A stretch of DNA of 14,445 nt, taken from Oscillospiraceae bacterium. GTDB taxonomy: Bacteria; Bacillota; Clostridia; Oscillospirales; Oscillospiraceae. Within the stretch, counting starts at the first letter, position 1. Every line of letters begins with the position of its first letter. The notes under the pieces are model-generated. The model had not been told where the DNA came from, did no database searches, and saw nothing but the letters and a program-made list of their open reading frames with translations. This document shows, one piece after another, positions 6,615 through 14,387 of the stretch. The translations under genes were made by a program, and so were the position numbers. The stretch covers positions 1 through 14,445 of the forward strand of contig JAIRRO010000023.1 in the NCBI GenBank assembly GCA_031255955.1, in the 5' to 3' direction.

Positions 6615-6698
6615 TTTTTCCGCCTCCTATAAAAATAAATGATAAACTAAAATAAAACGCTGCTTGTCCGATACAATTGCGAACTGCTCTCTGACCGT

Positions 6699-6727
6699 AT
6701 TATAGCTTAACACTATCGAGAATTCAA
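6699..6727 (-). promoter_or_regulatory. Sigma-A promoter of the RiPP cassette
   Basis: On the minus strand TTGAAT (6722-6727) and a perfect TATAAT (6699-6704) are 17 bases apart, with A/T-rich sequence upstream. Transcription would start near 6692, giving a leader of about 78 bases ending in GGAGG before the precursor ATG. The cassette is thus a separate transcription unit inside the acs operon. Confidence 0.75.
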
Positions 6728-6786
6728 TACTAAATATTAATGGTTTTCATTTTAAATTTTTTTCGCATCACTCATACGATATACCG

Positions 6787-6812
6787 AAACGGCGGGATTT
6801 CTCCCGCCGTTT
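6787..6812. terminator. Hairpin after acsB, terminator-like
   Basis: Arms AAACGGCGGGA and TCCCGCCGTTT (11 bp) surround a four-base loop that is GAAA on the minus strand. It lies 15 bases after the acsB stop codon, so it probably ends or weakens transcripts of acsA-cooC-acsB. The T tract is better on the plus strand (ATCTTTTTT) than on the minus strand (only TTT), so minus-strand termination may be partial. Confidence 0.65.
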
Positions 6813-6826
6813 ATCTTTTTTACCCG

Positions 6827-8956
6827 CTACAGCAGCGGTTCCATTTCCAGCACGGGGTGAGCGCGCTCGGCGAGAAATTCCATCAGCTGCTCGGCGTCCA
6901 CTGCCGTGTCCTCGTCCGCCACCATATCGGTGAAGCCGTCAATGTCGTACAGCTCCTTTGCCGTTCTGTCCAGACGCTCGCGGACAATGTCCTTCAGCGC
7001 CTTCGGCATCCATACAATGCGCGCTATGCCGCCCTCCGCCTTCAGGAATTTTTTAGAGGCGATAAAATGCTTGCCGTGTCCCATAAAGCCCGGCGTCTGA
7101 ACGCCGCCGCCCGTCATGGACGCCATCTCTGAGAAGGTCATGCCCAGCGGCGTTATGCCCGTGTGCTCGCGGTTTACGATGGATACGCCGTTTGACATCG
7201 GCTCTATCCCGCAAATACATTCAAAGCAGCCGCAGGAGGTCATCGGATCCTCCAGAATCGAATACAGCGTGACCTGCTCCAGCGCGCCGTGCGAATATTT
7301 CTGCACAGCCTCATTGACGTCCGACCACGAGCCGACGCGCTCGTCAATCAGATTCTTCTTTGTCACCACCTGGCAGGGTCCGTTCGGGTCAAGCTCATTC
7401 GTCGCCTTGGCGTCAAGCCACGAAACGGCGCCGCACAAGCCAAGACGCTCCGGCGTCACAACGCACACGTGCGACGGTGAAAAGCTTTGGCAGAGAATGC
7501 AGTTATAAAACACCTCAACGGTTTCGTCCGTCATAGTTTGCAGCCGCTCGTCGCGCTTGTCATACACCTTATTCGCGTCCGCGCGCAGCTCCTTCAGCTT
7601 GGCGGCGTCCGTGATAATCGTCACCTGACATTTATCCACAACGGTGTCATACTCGCTTTTTACCTTTGAATACAGCACCTCTCCAAAGTGACGGGCGCGG
7701 AAGCCCGCGTCATACGCCGCCTTGGAAACGCGGATGCGAATCATATCGCGCTGACCGGTGTGCATCACGCCCTCTACGCAGTTGAGGAAATTATGGAATT
7801 TACGCTCAAACACCGGTTCGAAATCCGGCTGCATATTCTTGCCGTAAACATCCACGATGACGGCAAGGTTCATCGCGCCGCCGTCCGGGAACTCGTCCAT
7901 ATCGGGACCGTCGATTTCAATTTTGTGATCTTCCACGTCCTGAGCCTCGCGTGAGCGCACCAGCTCAAAGCAGTCCTGACGCGCGCCGTTTATATCCACG
8001 CGCATATCCGCCTTGCGGATAATTTCGCCCTCGAACGCCGTGGAGAACGCGACGGGAATATCGATATCCGTGACCTTGATTTTAATATCGCGCGCTTCAA
8101 GAGAGGTTTCGATAAAGTCCGTTGTGTCCGGCTGAATAATCAGCGATTTCGGCACCGCCCACATATCCTCTTTATCGTTCGTGATAACGGGGAATCCCAT
8201 GGCGATTGCCCCGCCGCCGCAGGCGACCGTGATGTCCTTTACCGGCGCGAAGGCGTTGACGAACGCGAAAATGCGATGGAAGGAATATTCGTTAAACGCT
8301 TCCCAATCGCCCGCCTGCACCGCGCCGAATATGAACGCCGCGCGCTCGACAAGCGAGATGATGTGTCCCACCGCCCAGATGTCGGGTCCCACCGGCACAA
8401 CGCGTACGGGGAAACCCATAGAAATACCGCAGCGCTCCGCCTGGTCGATAATCCCGCCGATCAAGAACACGAATATGCCGCGGTTTTGATAACCCTTGAT
8501 AAGCGCGGAGGCTTCCTCATCCGAGGGCGCGGGGTCGATGATTACGACGAAGCCCGGGATGTCACGCGTGACAAGCGGCACGCCCAGCTCGCGCACCTCC
8601 GCGTCAGAGAAATGCCCGTGATACTTCGTGCCTTCATATGGCGCGGGGTTTTTGGCGTACTTGCACGCCTCTATGACCTCCGCCGCCATTGCGGTTGCGA
8701 TGCCGCTGGAGAACACGTCCGCCGTGCGCGGCTGCGTCGTCATTTTCGCTTTAATTTCGGCAAGCGCCTCGCGCAGCTCGCCAAGCGTTGTGACCTTGCG
8801 CCCGAGATACGCATAGATGCACGCCAGATGATACGCCGTGTCCGGCATTTTCATCGGCGCGGCTTCGCCCAGCTCGGCGATTGCGGCTTCAAGCTCGCTT
8901 TCCGCCTTGGCGTACATCTCCGCCGAGCCTCGGAACACTCTTTCAAAAAGACCCAT
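6827..8956 (-). CDS. acsB: Acetyl-CoA synthase (CODH/ACS alpha subunit)
   Basis: A 709-residue protein that condenses CO, a methyl group and CoA to acetyl-CoA at the A-cluster. All A-cluster ligands are present: C486, C489, C498 and C508 for the 4Fe-4S cubane, and the C575-G576-C577 motif that binds the two further metals. These positions are each exactly 20 lower than in the 729-residue Moorella enzyme, so the length difference lies before the cluster. The N-terminal CODH-contacting domain and the middle domain are complete. An AAAGGATG ribosome binding site precedes the ATG. The gene follows cooC by 30 bases. A hairpin and the RiPP cassette follow instead of acsD or acsC. Confidence 0.97.
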   Translation of the reverse strand: MGLFERVFRGSAEMYAKAESELEAAIAELGEAAPMKMPDTAYHLACIYAYLGRKVTTLGELREALAEIKAKMTTQPRTADVFSSGIATAMAAEVIEACKYAKNPAPYEGTKYHGHFSDAEVRELGVPLVTRDIPGFVVIIDPAPSDEEASALIKGYQNRGIFVFLIGGIIDQAERCGISMGFPVRVVPVGPDIWAVGHIISLVERAAFIFGAVQAGDWEAFNEYSFHRIFAFVNAFAPVKDITVACGGGAIAMGFPVITNDKEDMWAVPKSLIIQPDTTDFIETSLEARDIKIKVTDIDIPVAFSTAFEGEIIRKADMRVDINGARQDCFELVRSREAQDVEDHKIEIDGPDMDEFPDGGAMNLAVIVDVYGKNMQPDFEPVFERKFHNFLNCVEGVMHTGQRDMIRIRVSKAAYDAGFRARHFGEVLYSKVKSEYDTVVDKCQVTIITDAAKLKELRADANKVYDKRDERLQTMTDETVEVFYNCILCQSFSPSHVCVVTPERLGLCGAVSWLDAKATNELDPNGPCQVVTKKNLIDERVGSWSDVNEAVQKYSHGALEQVTLYSILEDPMTSCGCFECICGIEPMSNGVSIVNREHTGITPLGMTFSEMASMTGGGVQTPGFMGHGKHFIASKKFLKAEGGIARIVWMPKALKDIVRERLDRTAKELYDIDGFTDMVADEDTAVDAEQLMEFLAERAHPVLEMEPLL

Positions 8957-8986
8957 TACTACTATTCATCCTTTCAGGGAGATATT

Positions 8987-9757
8987 TTATATTTTGTCAA
9001 TTTGTTGTTTTATTGCTTTTATGTCGGTGACGGCGGCGGAGGCTGTGTCGTATGGGGAGGCGGCGTTTCTGTCCGCCTCTATGACGTCGGGGGAATAGCG
9101 AATCACGCCCAAAAAATCGTCCGCGGGGATGCGCGCCCGCAAATAGTCCTCGTCCTCCTTCGATCTCACCTTGTTGGCGACAACGGATATTTTCTTAACA
9201 CCGATGTCGGCGGCGAGCTGACATACCTTTTTATATGTCTGCACACTGCGCGCGCCCGGCTCCACGACGACAAGGAAGAAATCCACGAAGTCCGCCGTGC
9301 CGCGTCCCAGATGCTCAAGTCCCGCCTCCATATCCAGAATCACTACCTCGTCGCGCCCGAGTACAAGATTTGATATGACGCGCTTTAGCACCACGTTTTC
9401 GGGACATACGCAGCCGGATCCGCCCGTATCCACTGTACCCATCACCAAGAGCTTTACGCCGTTTTTTTCGATGGCAAAGCGGTCCGGTATGTCGTCCACG
9501 CGCGGGTTTATCTTGAAAAACGCGCCGTACCCTCCGCGGGCTGTGCCTGTGCGCTCCGCAATCAAATCGCTCATTTGGGAAATCGGCGTCAGCGAATCGA
9601 CCTCTGTTTCCGAGAAGCCGAGGGCAAGTCCCAGATTGGCGTCCGGATCGGCGTCGGCGCACAACACGCGCCGCCCCTCCTCGGCGTACAATCTGGCAAG
9701 CACAGCCGCGAGCGTCGTTTTTCCGACGCCGCCCTTTCCCGTAACGGCGATTTTCAT
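8987..9757 (-). CDS. cooC: CooC/AcsF-type nickel insertion ATPase
   Basis: A 256-residue MinD/ParA-like ATPase that matures nickel centres of CO dehydrogenase or acetyl-CoA synthase. The deviant Walker A GKGGVGKTT is at 7-15, followed by ADADPDANLG (34-43). The nickel-binding C-x-C of the family is C116-V-C118 in GSGCVCPEN. Its ATG overlaps the acsA stop codon by four bases (ATGA), so it is translationally coupled to the CODH gene; acsB follows. CooC (for CODH) and AcsF (for ACS) are close homologues, and a single copy between both targets may serve either. Confidence 0.92.
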   Translation of the reverse strand: MKIAVTGKGGVGKTTLAAVLARLYAEEGRRVLCADADPDANLGLALGFSETEVDSLTPISQMSDLIAERTGTARGGYGAFFKINPRVDDIPDRFAIEKNGVKLLVMGTVDTGGSGCVCPENVVLKRVISNLVLGRDEVVILDMEAGLEHLGRGTADFVDFFLVVVEPGARSVQTYKKVCQLAADIGVKKISVVANKVRSKEDEDYLRARIPADDFLGVIRYSPDVIEADRNAASPYDTASAAVTDIKAIKQQIDKI

Positions 9758-11649
9758 ATTCCCAGCGCCGCTCTTTTCGCTTCTATGCCGTCGATGATGT
9801 TTTTGACAAGCTGATGCGGGTCGGTATTTATAATGAAGCCCGCGCCCGTGATTTTCCGTGTGCCGTCCGTAATCAGCTCCATCATCTGCGACGAGCCTTT
9901 GACCTGCGGCTCGATGCCGAGATACACGTCAATACCCGTTGATACCACGTAGTTGGCGATGGACACCGCCTTTTCGCTCATCCACTCCGGCGCGCATCCG
10001 ACAACGGGAATTTGCGTTGTATCCACGCCCCAGTCGCGGGCTATGCCCGTCGCCAGCAGCATCATTCGCGATATATCAACGCAAGCGCCCATATGCAGAA
10101 TCGGCGGAATATCCACCAGCTCGCACACGCGGCGCAGTCCGTCGCCGCACATATTCTTGGCGTCCTTGTTGAGCAGTCCGGCTTTTGTCGCCATCTGCGC
10201 GGCGCAGCCTGTGGCTACTATTAAAATATCGTTTTCGATAAGCTCTTTCATAATCTCGAAATGAGAGAAGTCCGGACGGACGCGCGGATTGTTGCAGCCG
10301 ACGATGGCGACGGCACCGCGCAGAACGCCGGCTTTTACGGCGTCGATAACCGGACGGTAAGAGCCTGTGACCTCCACGTGGCTGTTTGTCACGTTGTCCA
10401 GATGCTTGATTATCTGCTCTGTCGGATAGCCCACCGTCGCCGTTTGCTTCGTCGGGGGGATATACATCTTAGAGGCGTCGCGATTTTCATAATTGTCAAT
10501 CGCCTCGCGGGCAAGCATCTTGGCTTGCTCCAGCGCCGTTTCGGGCTTAAACTCGACGTATTGCGAGCCGGGTATGCGCGCAATGGGCGAGCTTGTCACA
10601 AACTTTGTGTGGAAGCACTGCGTCAGGGAGGCAAGCGCCGGGAATATGCACTGCACATCGACGCACATCATCTCGACAGCGCCCGTTAAAACGACGTTTT
10701 CCTGCTGGAGGAAGTTGCCCGCCATACGAACGCCGTGGCGCATTGCAATTTCGTTTGCCGTGCAGCACAGCCCGACAACGTTAATGCCCTTCGCGCCCTT
10801 GCTGCGCGCGTACTCCACAAGCTCGCGATCCTCACATGCTGTGACAAGCATTTCGGAAAACGCGGGGTCGTGCCCGTGAACGACGAGGTTCACCATATCG
10901 GCTTCCAGAACACCAAGGTTGCCCTCTGTTGTCCACACCGTCGGCGTGCCGAACAGAATATCCGTGATTTCCGTACCCAGCATGCTGCCGCCCCAGCCGT
11001 TAGAGATGCTTGTGCGCAGCCCCTGACGGATAAGTGCCTCGGCGTCGGCGGAGTTGCCCATATGCGTCATATGCATCGTGGTGACAACCTCGCGGTCTAT
11101 CGCGCGCGGCCAAATATCCTCGCTCCGCCACAGCTTTTGACGTTCCTCCGTTGCGCGGGAGGGGAAGCGCATCTCGCCGAAGGCTTTTCCGAATTCCTCT
11201 AAGCCGAGCTCCGCCACCTCGTGCCCGATGTCATAAATGTCGCGCCCCTCAGTGGGAACGCCCCACTCCTCCGCAAGACGAATAAGCTTCAGTTCGTCGC
11301 GGATTTGATAATTGCCGTCGCGGCTGGCGGAATGCAGGACGTGCAAAATTTCGCGGGCGTGGTCGGAGTGCGCGGACGTACCCGCGGCGACTGTGCGGAC
11401 ATAGTTGCGCGCCGCGATGGCGTGCGCGTCCGCCCCGCAGATGCCGCGCGGAGCCTTTGGCGTAATGCGGCAGGGTCCCATAGAGCAGTTCTTGCAGCAC
11501 ACGCCGTCCTCGCCGAACTTACAGTGCGGCGTTTGCGCCTTGACGCGGTCCTCCCACGTCTCCGCGCAGACCTGACACGCGGTTTCCTTCAAACGCGCTG
11601 TATCGGCCTCCATCTGTTCGATGGTAGTGATATTAAGTGGTTCTGCCAT
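9754..11649 (-). CDS. acsA: Carbon monoxide dehydrogenase catalytic subunit
   Basis: A 631-residue Ni-Fe-S enzyme that reduces CO2 to CO for acetyl-CoA synthase, or oxidises CO. The N-terminal cluster ligands are C43, C51, C52, C55, C60 and C71 (B and D clusters). C-cluster ligands can be placed: a histidine in VVHGHDP (258 or 260), C295 in GLCCTANE, C334 in VDVQCIF, C452 in GCNNPR, C482 in ATGCAAQ and C523 in HMGACVD. Two extra cysteines, C25 and C28, lie before the D-cluster ligand. The length is nearer to free-standing CooS than to Moorella AcsA (about 674), but its position next to acsB supports the acsA role. AAGGAGG precedes the ATG. It is the first gene of the operon, behind a structured leader. 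Confidence 0.96.
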   Translation of the reverse strand: MAEPLNITTIEQMEADTARLKETACQVCAETWEDRVKAQTPHCKFGEDGVCCKNCSMGPCRITPKAPRGICGADAHAIAARNYVRTVAAGTSAHSDHAREILHVLHSASRDGNYQIRDELKLIRLAEEWGVPTEGRDIYDIGHEVAELGLEEFGKAFGEMRFPSRATEERQKLWRSEDIWPRAIDREVVTTMHMTHMGNSADAEALIRQGLRTSISNGWGGSMLGTEITDILFGTPTVWTTEGNLGVLEADMVNLVVHGHDPAFSEMLVTACEDRELVEYARSKGAKGINVVGLCCTANEIAMRHGVRMAGNFLQQENVVLTGAVEMMCVDVQCIFPALASLTQCFHTKFVTSSPIARIPGSQYVEFKPETALEQAKMLAREAIDNYENRDASKMYIPPTKQTATVGYPTEQIIKHLDNVTNSHVEVTGSYRPVIDAVKAGVLRGAVAIVGCNNPRVRPDFSHFEIMKELIENDILIVATGCAAQMATKAGLLNKDAKNMCGDGLRRVCELVDIPPILHMGACVDISRMMLLATGIARDWGVDTTQIPVVGCAPEWMSEKAVSIANYVVSTGIDVYLGIEPQVKGSSQMMELITDGTRKITGAGFIINTDPHQLVKNIIDGIEAKRAALGI

Positions 11650-11750
11650 AATTCCTCCTTGCTTACGCAGTCAAATTTTTCTTATTTCACCGATTTTCCA
11701 TACATCTTGGGCGTTTTGGCGTTATGCTCGGCGCTGTATCCGTGCACTGT

Positions 11751-11817
11751 GCGCGACGCGCAAAACCGGTTTTTCACGCCGGTTTTCACGGGCGTCATCG
11801 CGCGCGGCGTCCGCCGC
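11751..11817 (-). other. Structured 5' leader of the acs transcript
   Basis: The acs mRNA leader (about 175 bases) can fold into one long interrupted helix at 11751-11803: GCGCG with CGCGC, ACGC with GCGT, and an inner AAAACCGG with CCGGTTTT around a nine-base loop. A second hairpin, GCGGC with GCCGC, lies at 11804-11817. No known riboswitch was recognised. There is no T tract to form a terminator. Confidence 0.45.
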
Positions 11818-11831
11818 TGCGTAGCAGAGGC

Positions 11832-11860
11832 AGTTTACCGCATTTTTCGCCGCGTGTCAA
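11832..11860 (-). promoter_or_regulatory. Sigma-A promoter of the acs operon
   Basis: On the minus strand TTGACA (11855-11860) and TAAACT (11832-11837) are separated by 17 bases. Transcription would begin near 11825, about 175 bases before acsA. A dyad overlaps the upstream edge of the -35 box. Confidence 0.7.
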
Positions 11861-11888
11861 TAATAACATCCAAAGAAGATGTATTATT
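11859..11888. promoter_or_regulatory. Dyad between the divergent acs and ABC promoters
   Basis: AATAATAACATC (11859-11870) and GATGTATTATT (11878-11888) form an inverted repeat with one extra base and a seven-base centre. The dyad touches the -35 box of the acs promoter and the -35 box of the divergent promoter, so one bound protein could affect both. The regulator is unknown. Confidence 0.45.
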
Positions 11889-11915
11889 GCAAAAAAATAA
11901 GAAGATTTTTATAAT
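11887..11915 (+). promoter_or_regulatory. Sigma-A promoter towards the ABC transporter
   Basis: TTGCAA (11887-11892) and a perfect TATAAT (11910-11915) have a 17-base spacer. The start would be near 11922, at a small dyad (TATACC, ACGGC, GGTATA at 11922-11938) that could be an operator. A second, weaker candidate is TTGCGT (11970-11975) with TATTAT (11993-11998), also 17 bases apart. The resulting leader is 120-200 bases long and holds no gene except the short frame noted next. Confidence 0.6.
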
Positions 11916-12066
11916 CCGCTGTATACCACGGCGGTATATTACGGTTTCATTACATTATGCCCATATCTATTGCGTTGCCCGGCGGCGGGGTGTATTATTA
12001 GCACTCACCCGCACGCAGGAAAATTTTTTCGCAAGCGGGAATTTTTATGAAAGGGGCGATTAAATT

Positions 12067-12093
12067 ATGATGACACAGGTGATTTCGCGTTAA
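12067..12093 (+). other. Possible eight-codon upstream frame before the ABC gene
   Basis: ATGATG at 12067 follows AAAGGGG at a usable distance and encodes MMTQVISR before TAA. The transporter ATG comes 24 bases later with its own GGAGGG. This may be a small leader frame or chance. Confidence 0.2.
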
Positions 12094-12117
12094 TTTTTAA
12101 TATTTTTTGGAGGGTTT

Positions 12118-14046
12118 ATGAATCAGAAAAAAGATGAAAAAGCAAGCTCCCCTCGCCGCTCGTTGAAGCAAAAACTGAAGTCAACGGCGGAATCCTTTAA
12201 AAACCTCGGCTTCCTGCTCTCGATTTACCGTCGGTATGCGCTCGCGTTCCTGCTTATCACCGTGGGCTTTTGGGTGATTTACGGTCCCGCCTCGTCGCTG
12301 CTGGCGGTGTATATCAACCGCGTGGTGATAGAAAAGCTGCAGCAGGCGGCGCCCTATCTCTCCATCGTGTCCGCTGCCGCAATGATGTACGCTCTGCGTG
12401 CTCTGCTGGACCTTTCGCAGAATGCCCTCGGATACCTGTTTCAGTATCCGCGGAACAGCTTGATTAACCGCAACGTAACGCGCGAGATGTTTGTAAAGGC
12501 GCTTAAAACAGATTACAAATATTATGACTCCCCGGAGTTTTACGCCGATTTTACGTGGGTGACCTCAAACCTGCCGAATCAGCTGGCGCAGTCGCGCGCC
12601 ATACTTGAGGATCTTGTGCAGGCCTTCGCGGAATTTGTGGCAATGACGGCGTACATTTCCGTCGTCGGTCCTTGGGTGCTGGCTGTCACCATCGGCGGCA
12701 TAATCCTAAAGGGCATTTTGCAGTTTCACGAGATCCGCCTTGACTACGCGCTTAACGACAAGTCCGCACCATACTCCAGGACGACACAATATGTGCAGCG
12801 CGTGTTTTACACGAAGGATCCCGCGGCGGATCTGAAATCCACACGTGTGCGCGATTATCTGCTGGGCGCGTATGACGAGGCGTCAAAATCCATGTATAAG
12901 CTGCATTTGAAAATCAATGTAAAGCTCTTTCTGCTGAACGTGGCGAATGTCATCGTGTCGCAGGCGGTAACGATTGTCGTAATCGCGCTTATCGTGAGAA
13001 GCGTCGCCGCGGGCGATATGCCGGACATCGCGTTGTATTCCTCCCTGCTTATGGCGTCCCAGCAGATGAACAACTCGCTGTGGCGTGTGTCGCACCAGCT
13101 GACGCAGCTTGGGCGCGTATCCAAATTCACAAACAGAATCCGCAAGTTTTTCGAGGTGAAATCCACCATTGAGGTAACGGCGGACAACTGCGTGGACGTG
13201 CCGGACGAGCCGTTATCCGTCGATTTTACGGATGTGTCCTTTACATACGGCGAGGTGGACGCCGAAATCGCGCGGCTGCGCGAGATGTACGGCGAAAGCG
13301 AGGAGTCGGCGTGGGAGAAAAAGCGCGCCGAAGCCTCTGAGGATGAGCGCAAGCCCGTTATCCGCCATCTTGATATGCACATCAAGGCGGGTGAAAAAAT
13401 CGCCATCGTCGGCAGAAACGGCGCGGGGAAAAGTACGCTCACAAAGCTGCTGCTGCGCCTGTATGACGTCGGCGAAGGCGAGCTGAAAATCGGCGGACGC
13501 CGCGTTGAGGAATACGATGTGTACAAGCTCCGCCACGCAGTGGGCATCGCCTTCCAGCAGACAGAATCGTTCGCGCTGCCGCTGTCTGATAATCTGCGCA
13601 TCTATCGCGACGCCTCGGACGACGAGCTGCGCGACATCCTGCGCCGCGTCGGGCTGGAGAAGCTGCTGGAGAACAAAAAGGGTCTTGACGCGCAGGTAAC
13701 GCGCGAATTTGACGAGGGCGGCTTGGAGCTCTCCGGCGGCGAAAAGCAAAAGTTCGCGCTTGCGCGCCTGCTTACGGGACGCTTTGGGCTGCTTATCCTG
13801 GATGAGCCGACGGCGTCGCTTGACCCGCTCGCCGAATACGAGCTTAACAAGATGATTCTTGACCGCTCGCGCCCGGAAACGACGATTGTAATCGCCCACC
13901 GGCTCAGCACAATTCGCGACGCGGACAGGATTTATCTCATCGATGACGGCGCCGTCGCGGAGGTCGGCACCCACGACGAACTGATGGCACTTGGCGGCAG
14001 ATACGCCGAAATGTTCACAAAGCAGGCGGAGGGTTACGCGGAATAG
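12118..14046 (+). CDS. ABC exporter half-transporter (membrane domain fused to ATPase)
   Basis: A 642-residue exporter of the type that works as a dimer in the cytoplasmic membrane. Residues 35-330 form the transmembrane domain, with clear hydrophobic helices near 40-66, 80-97, 170-203 and 270-296. The ATPase domain has A-loop Y377, Walker A GRNGAGKST (432-440), signature LSGGEKQ (538-544), Walker B LLILDEP (558-564) and H594. About 30 extra charged residues (roughly 380-410) lie between the A-loop and Walker A. A basic N-terminus of about 25 residues precedes the first helix. A GGAGGG ribosome binding site supports the start. The substrate cannot be told. It is divergent from the acs operon, and a link to the RiPP cassette is possible but unsupported by position. 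Confidence 0.9.
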   Translation: MNQKKDEKASSPRRSLKQKLKSTAESFKNLGFLLSIYRRYALAFLLITVGFWVIYGPASSLLAVYINRVVIEKLQQAAPYLSIVSAAAMMYALRALLDLSQNALGYLFQYPRNSLINRNVTREMFVKALKTDYKYYDSPEFYADFTWVTSNLPNQLAQSRAILEDLVQAFAEFVAMTAYISVVGPWVLAVTIGGIILKGILQFHEIRLDYALNDKSAPYSRTTQYVQRVFYTKDPAADLKSTRVRDYLLGAYDEASKSMYKLHLKINVKLFLLNVANVIVSQAVTIVVIALIVRSVAAGDMPDIALYSSLLMASQQMNNSLWRVSHQLTQLGRVSKFTNRIRKFFEVKSTIEVTADNCVDVPDEPLSVDFTDVSFTYGEVDAEIARLREMYGESEESAWEKKRAEASEDERKPVIRHLDMHIKAGEKIAIVGRNGAGKSTLTKLLLRLYDVGEGELKIGGRRVEEYDVYKLRHAVGIAFQQTESFALPLSDNLRIYRDASDDELRDILRRVGLEKLLENKKGLDAQVTREFDEGGLELSGGEKQKFALARLLTGRFGLLILDEPTASLDPLAEYELNKMILDRSRPETTIVIAHRLSTIRDADRIYLIDDGAVAEVGTHDELMALGGRYAEMFTKQAEGYAE

Positions 14047-14059
14047 AGAGGGTAATGCA

Positions 14060-14126
14060 ATGAAACTGCGTGTGCGGCTCCGGCAAGTCCAGCCTTGCTT
14101 TTGATACACTGTATACAAAACTGCAA
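14060..14126 (+). pseudogene. UvrA-like N-terminal remnant
   Basis: In the frame starting at 14070 the sequence encodes VCGSGKSSLAFDTLYTK, close to the UvrA Walker A region G-x-S-GSGKSSLAFDTLYAEG. The ATG at 14060, after GAGAGGG, gives M-K-L-R-V in a neighbouring frame, like the K-L-V-V strand just before that motif. A small deletion and frameshift would join the two. Nothing else of UvrA follows; the stretch runs straight into a terminator hairpin. It is a relic left by a large deletion rather than a working gene. Confidence 0.6.
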
Positions 14127-14165
14127 GCCAAAGCCCCCGCTGATAAAATCAGCGGGGGCTTTGGC
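14127..14165. terminator. 18-bp perfect hairpin, probably bidirectional terminator
   Basis: GCCAAAGCCCCCGCTGAT and its exact complement surround an AAA loop. Upstream is the ABC transporter and UvrA remnant on the plus strand; downstream is tRNA-Glu on the minus strand, so the hairpin can end both convergent transcripts. T tracts are short. Confidence 0.75.
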
Positions 14166-14172
14166 ATATTCG

Positions 14173-14247
14173 TGGTGACCCGTACGAGACTCGAACTCGT
14201 GTTACCGCCGTGAAAGGGCGGTGTCTTCACCGCTTGACCCACGGGCC
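14173..14247 (-). tRNA. tRNA-Glu (anticodon TTC)
   Basis: On the minus strand the acceptor arms GGCCCGT and ACGGGTC pair (one G-T), followed by A and an encoded CCA. The anticodon arm is CCGCC, loop CTTTCAC, GGCGG, giving anticodon TTC. The T arm holds the GTTCGAGTC signature. Confidence 0.95.
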
Positions 14248-14387
14248 GTCGTCCTCATCCCCTGCGCTAAGTCTCGGCTCGCCGTAAACGGCAAGCCTCG
14301 CTCGCTCCGGGGTTCGTCCTCTCCTCCTCGAAACAGCGGCTGCGCCGCTTGGTTTCTCGTCGGGTTTGGACGAGGGGTTGCGGGCGG
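14248..14387. other. Spacer between the two tRNA genes, hairpin-rich
   Basis: No gene seen in 140 bases. Two good hairpins are present: 14276-14297 (GGCT, GCCGT, loop AA, ACGGC, AGCC with one mismatch) and 14330-14356 (GAAAC and AGCGGC with GCCGCT and GTTTC, loop TGC, two-base bulge). They may be processing structures or an intergenic repeat. Confidence 0.5.

Larger units (their letters stand above)
6345..6690. repeat. Inverted repeats flanking the precursor gene
   Basis: AGAGCAGTTCGCA stands at 6345-6357 and its exact complement TGCGAACTGCTCT at 6678-6690. After a one-base offset both continue with TTGT towards the inside. The pair encloses the precursor gene and most of its leader, while the promoter -10 box (6699-6704) lies just outside. 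The arms are 320 bases apart, too far for a simple hairpin terminator. Confidence 0.6.

Noticed and set aside
8276..9373. 365-codon plus-strand frame
   Set aside because: It runs antisense to acsB and cooC, has no recognisable domain and is Arg/His-rich, as expected for a shadow frame in GC-rich DNA.
11650..11831. Cobalamin riboswitch before acsA
   Set aside because: The leader is structured, but the conserved B12 box and surrounding core were not found.
11997..12010. CIRCE operator (HrcA site)
   Set aside because: TTAGCACTC is present, but the matching GAGTGCTAA after nine bases is absent, so only a half-site by chance.
13213..14118. 301-codon minus-strand frame
   Set aside because: It is antisense to the ABC ATPase domain, which has all expected motifs in its own frame.
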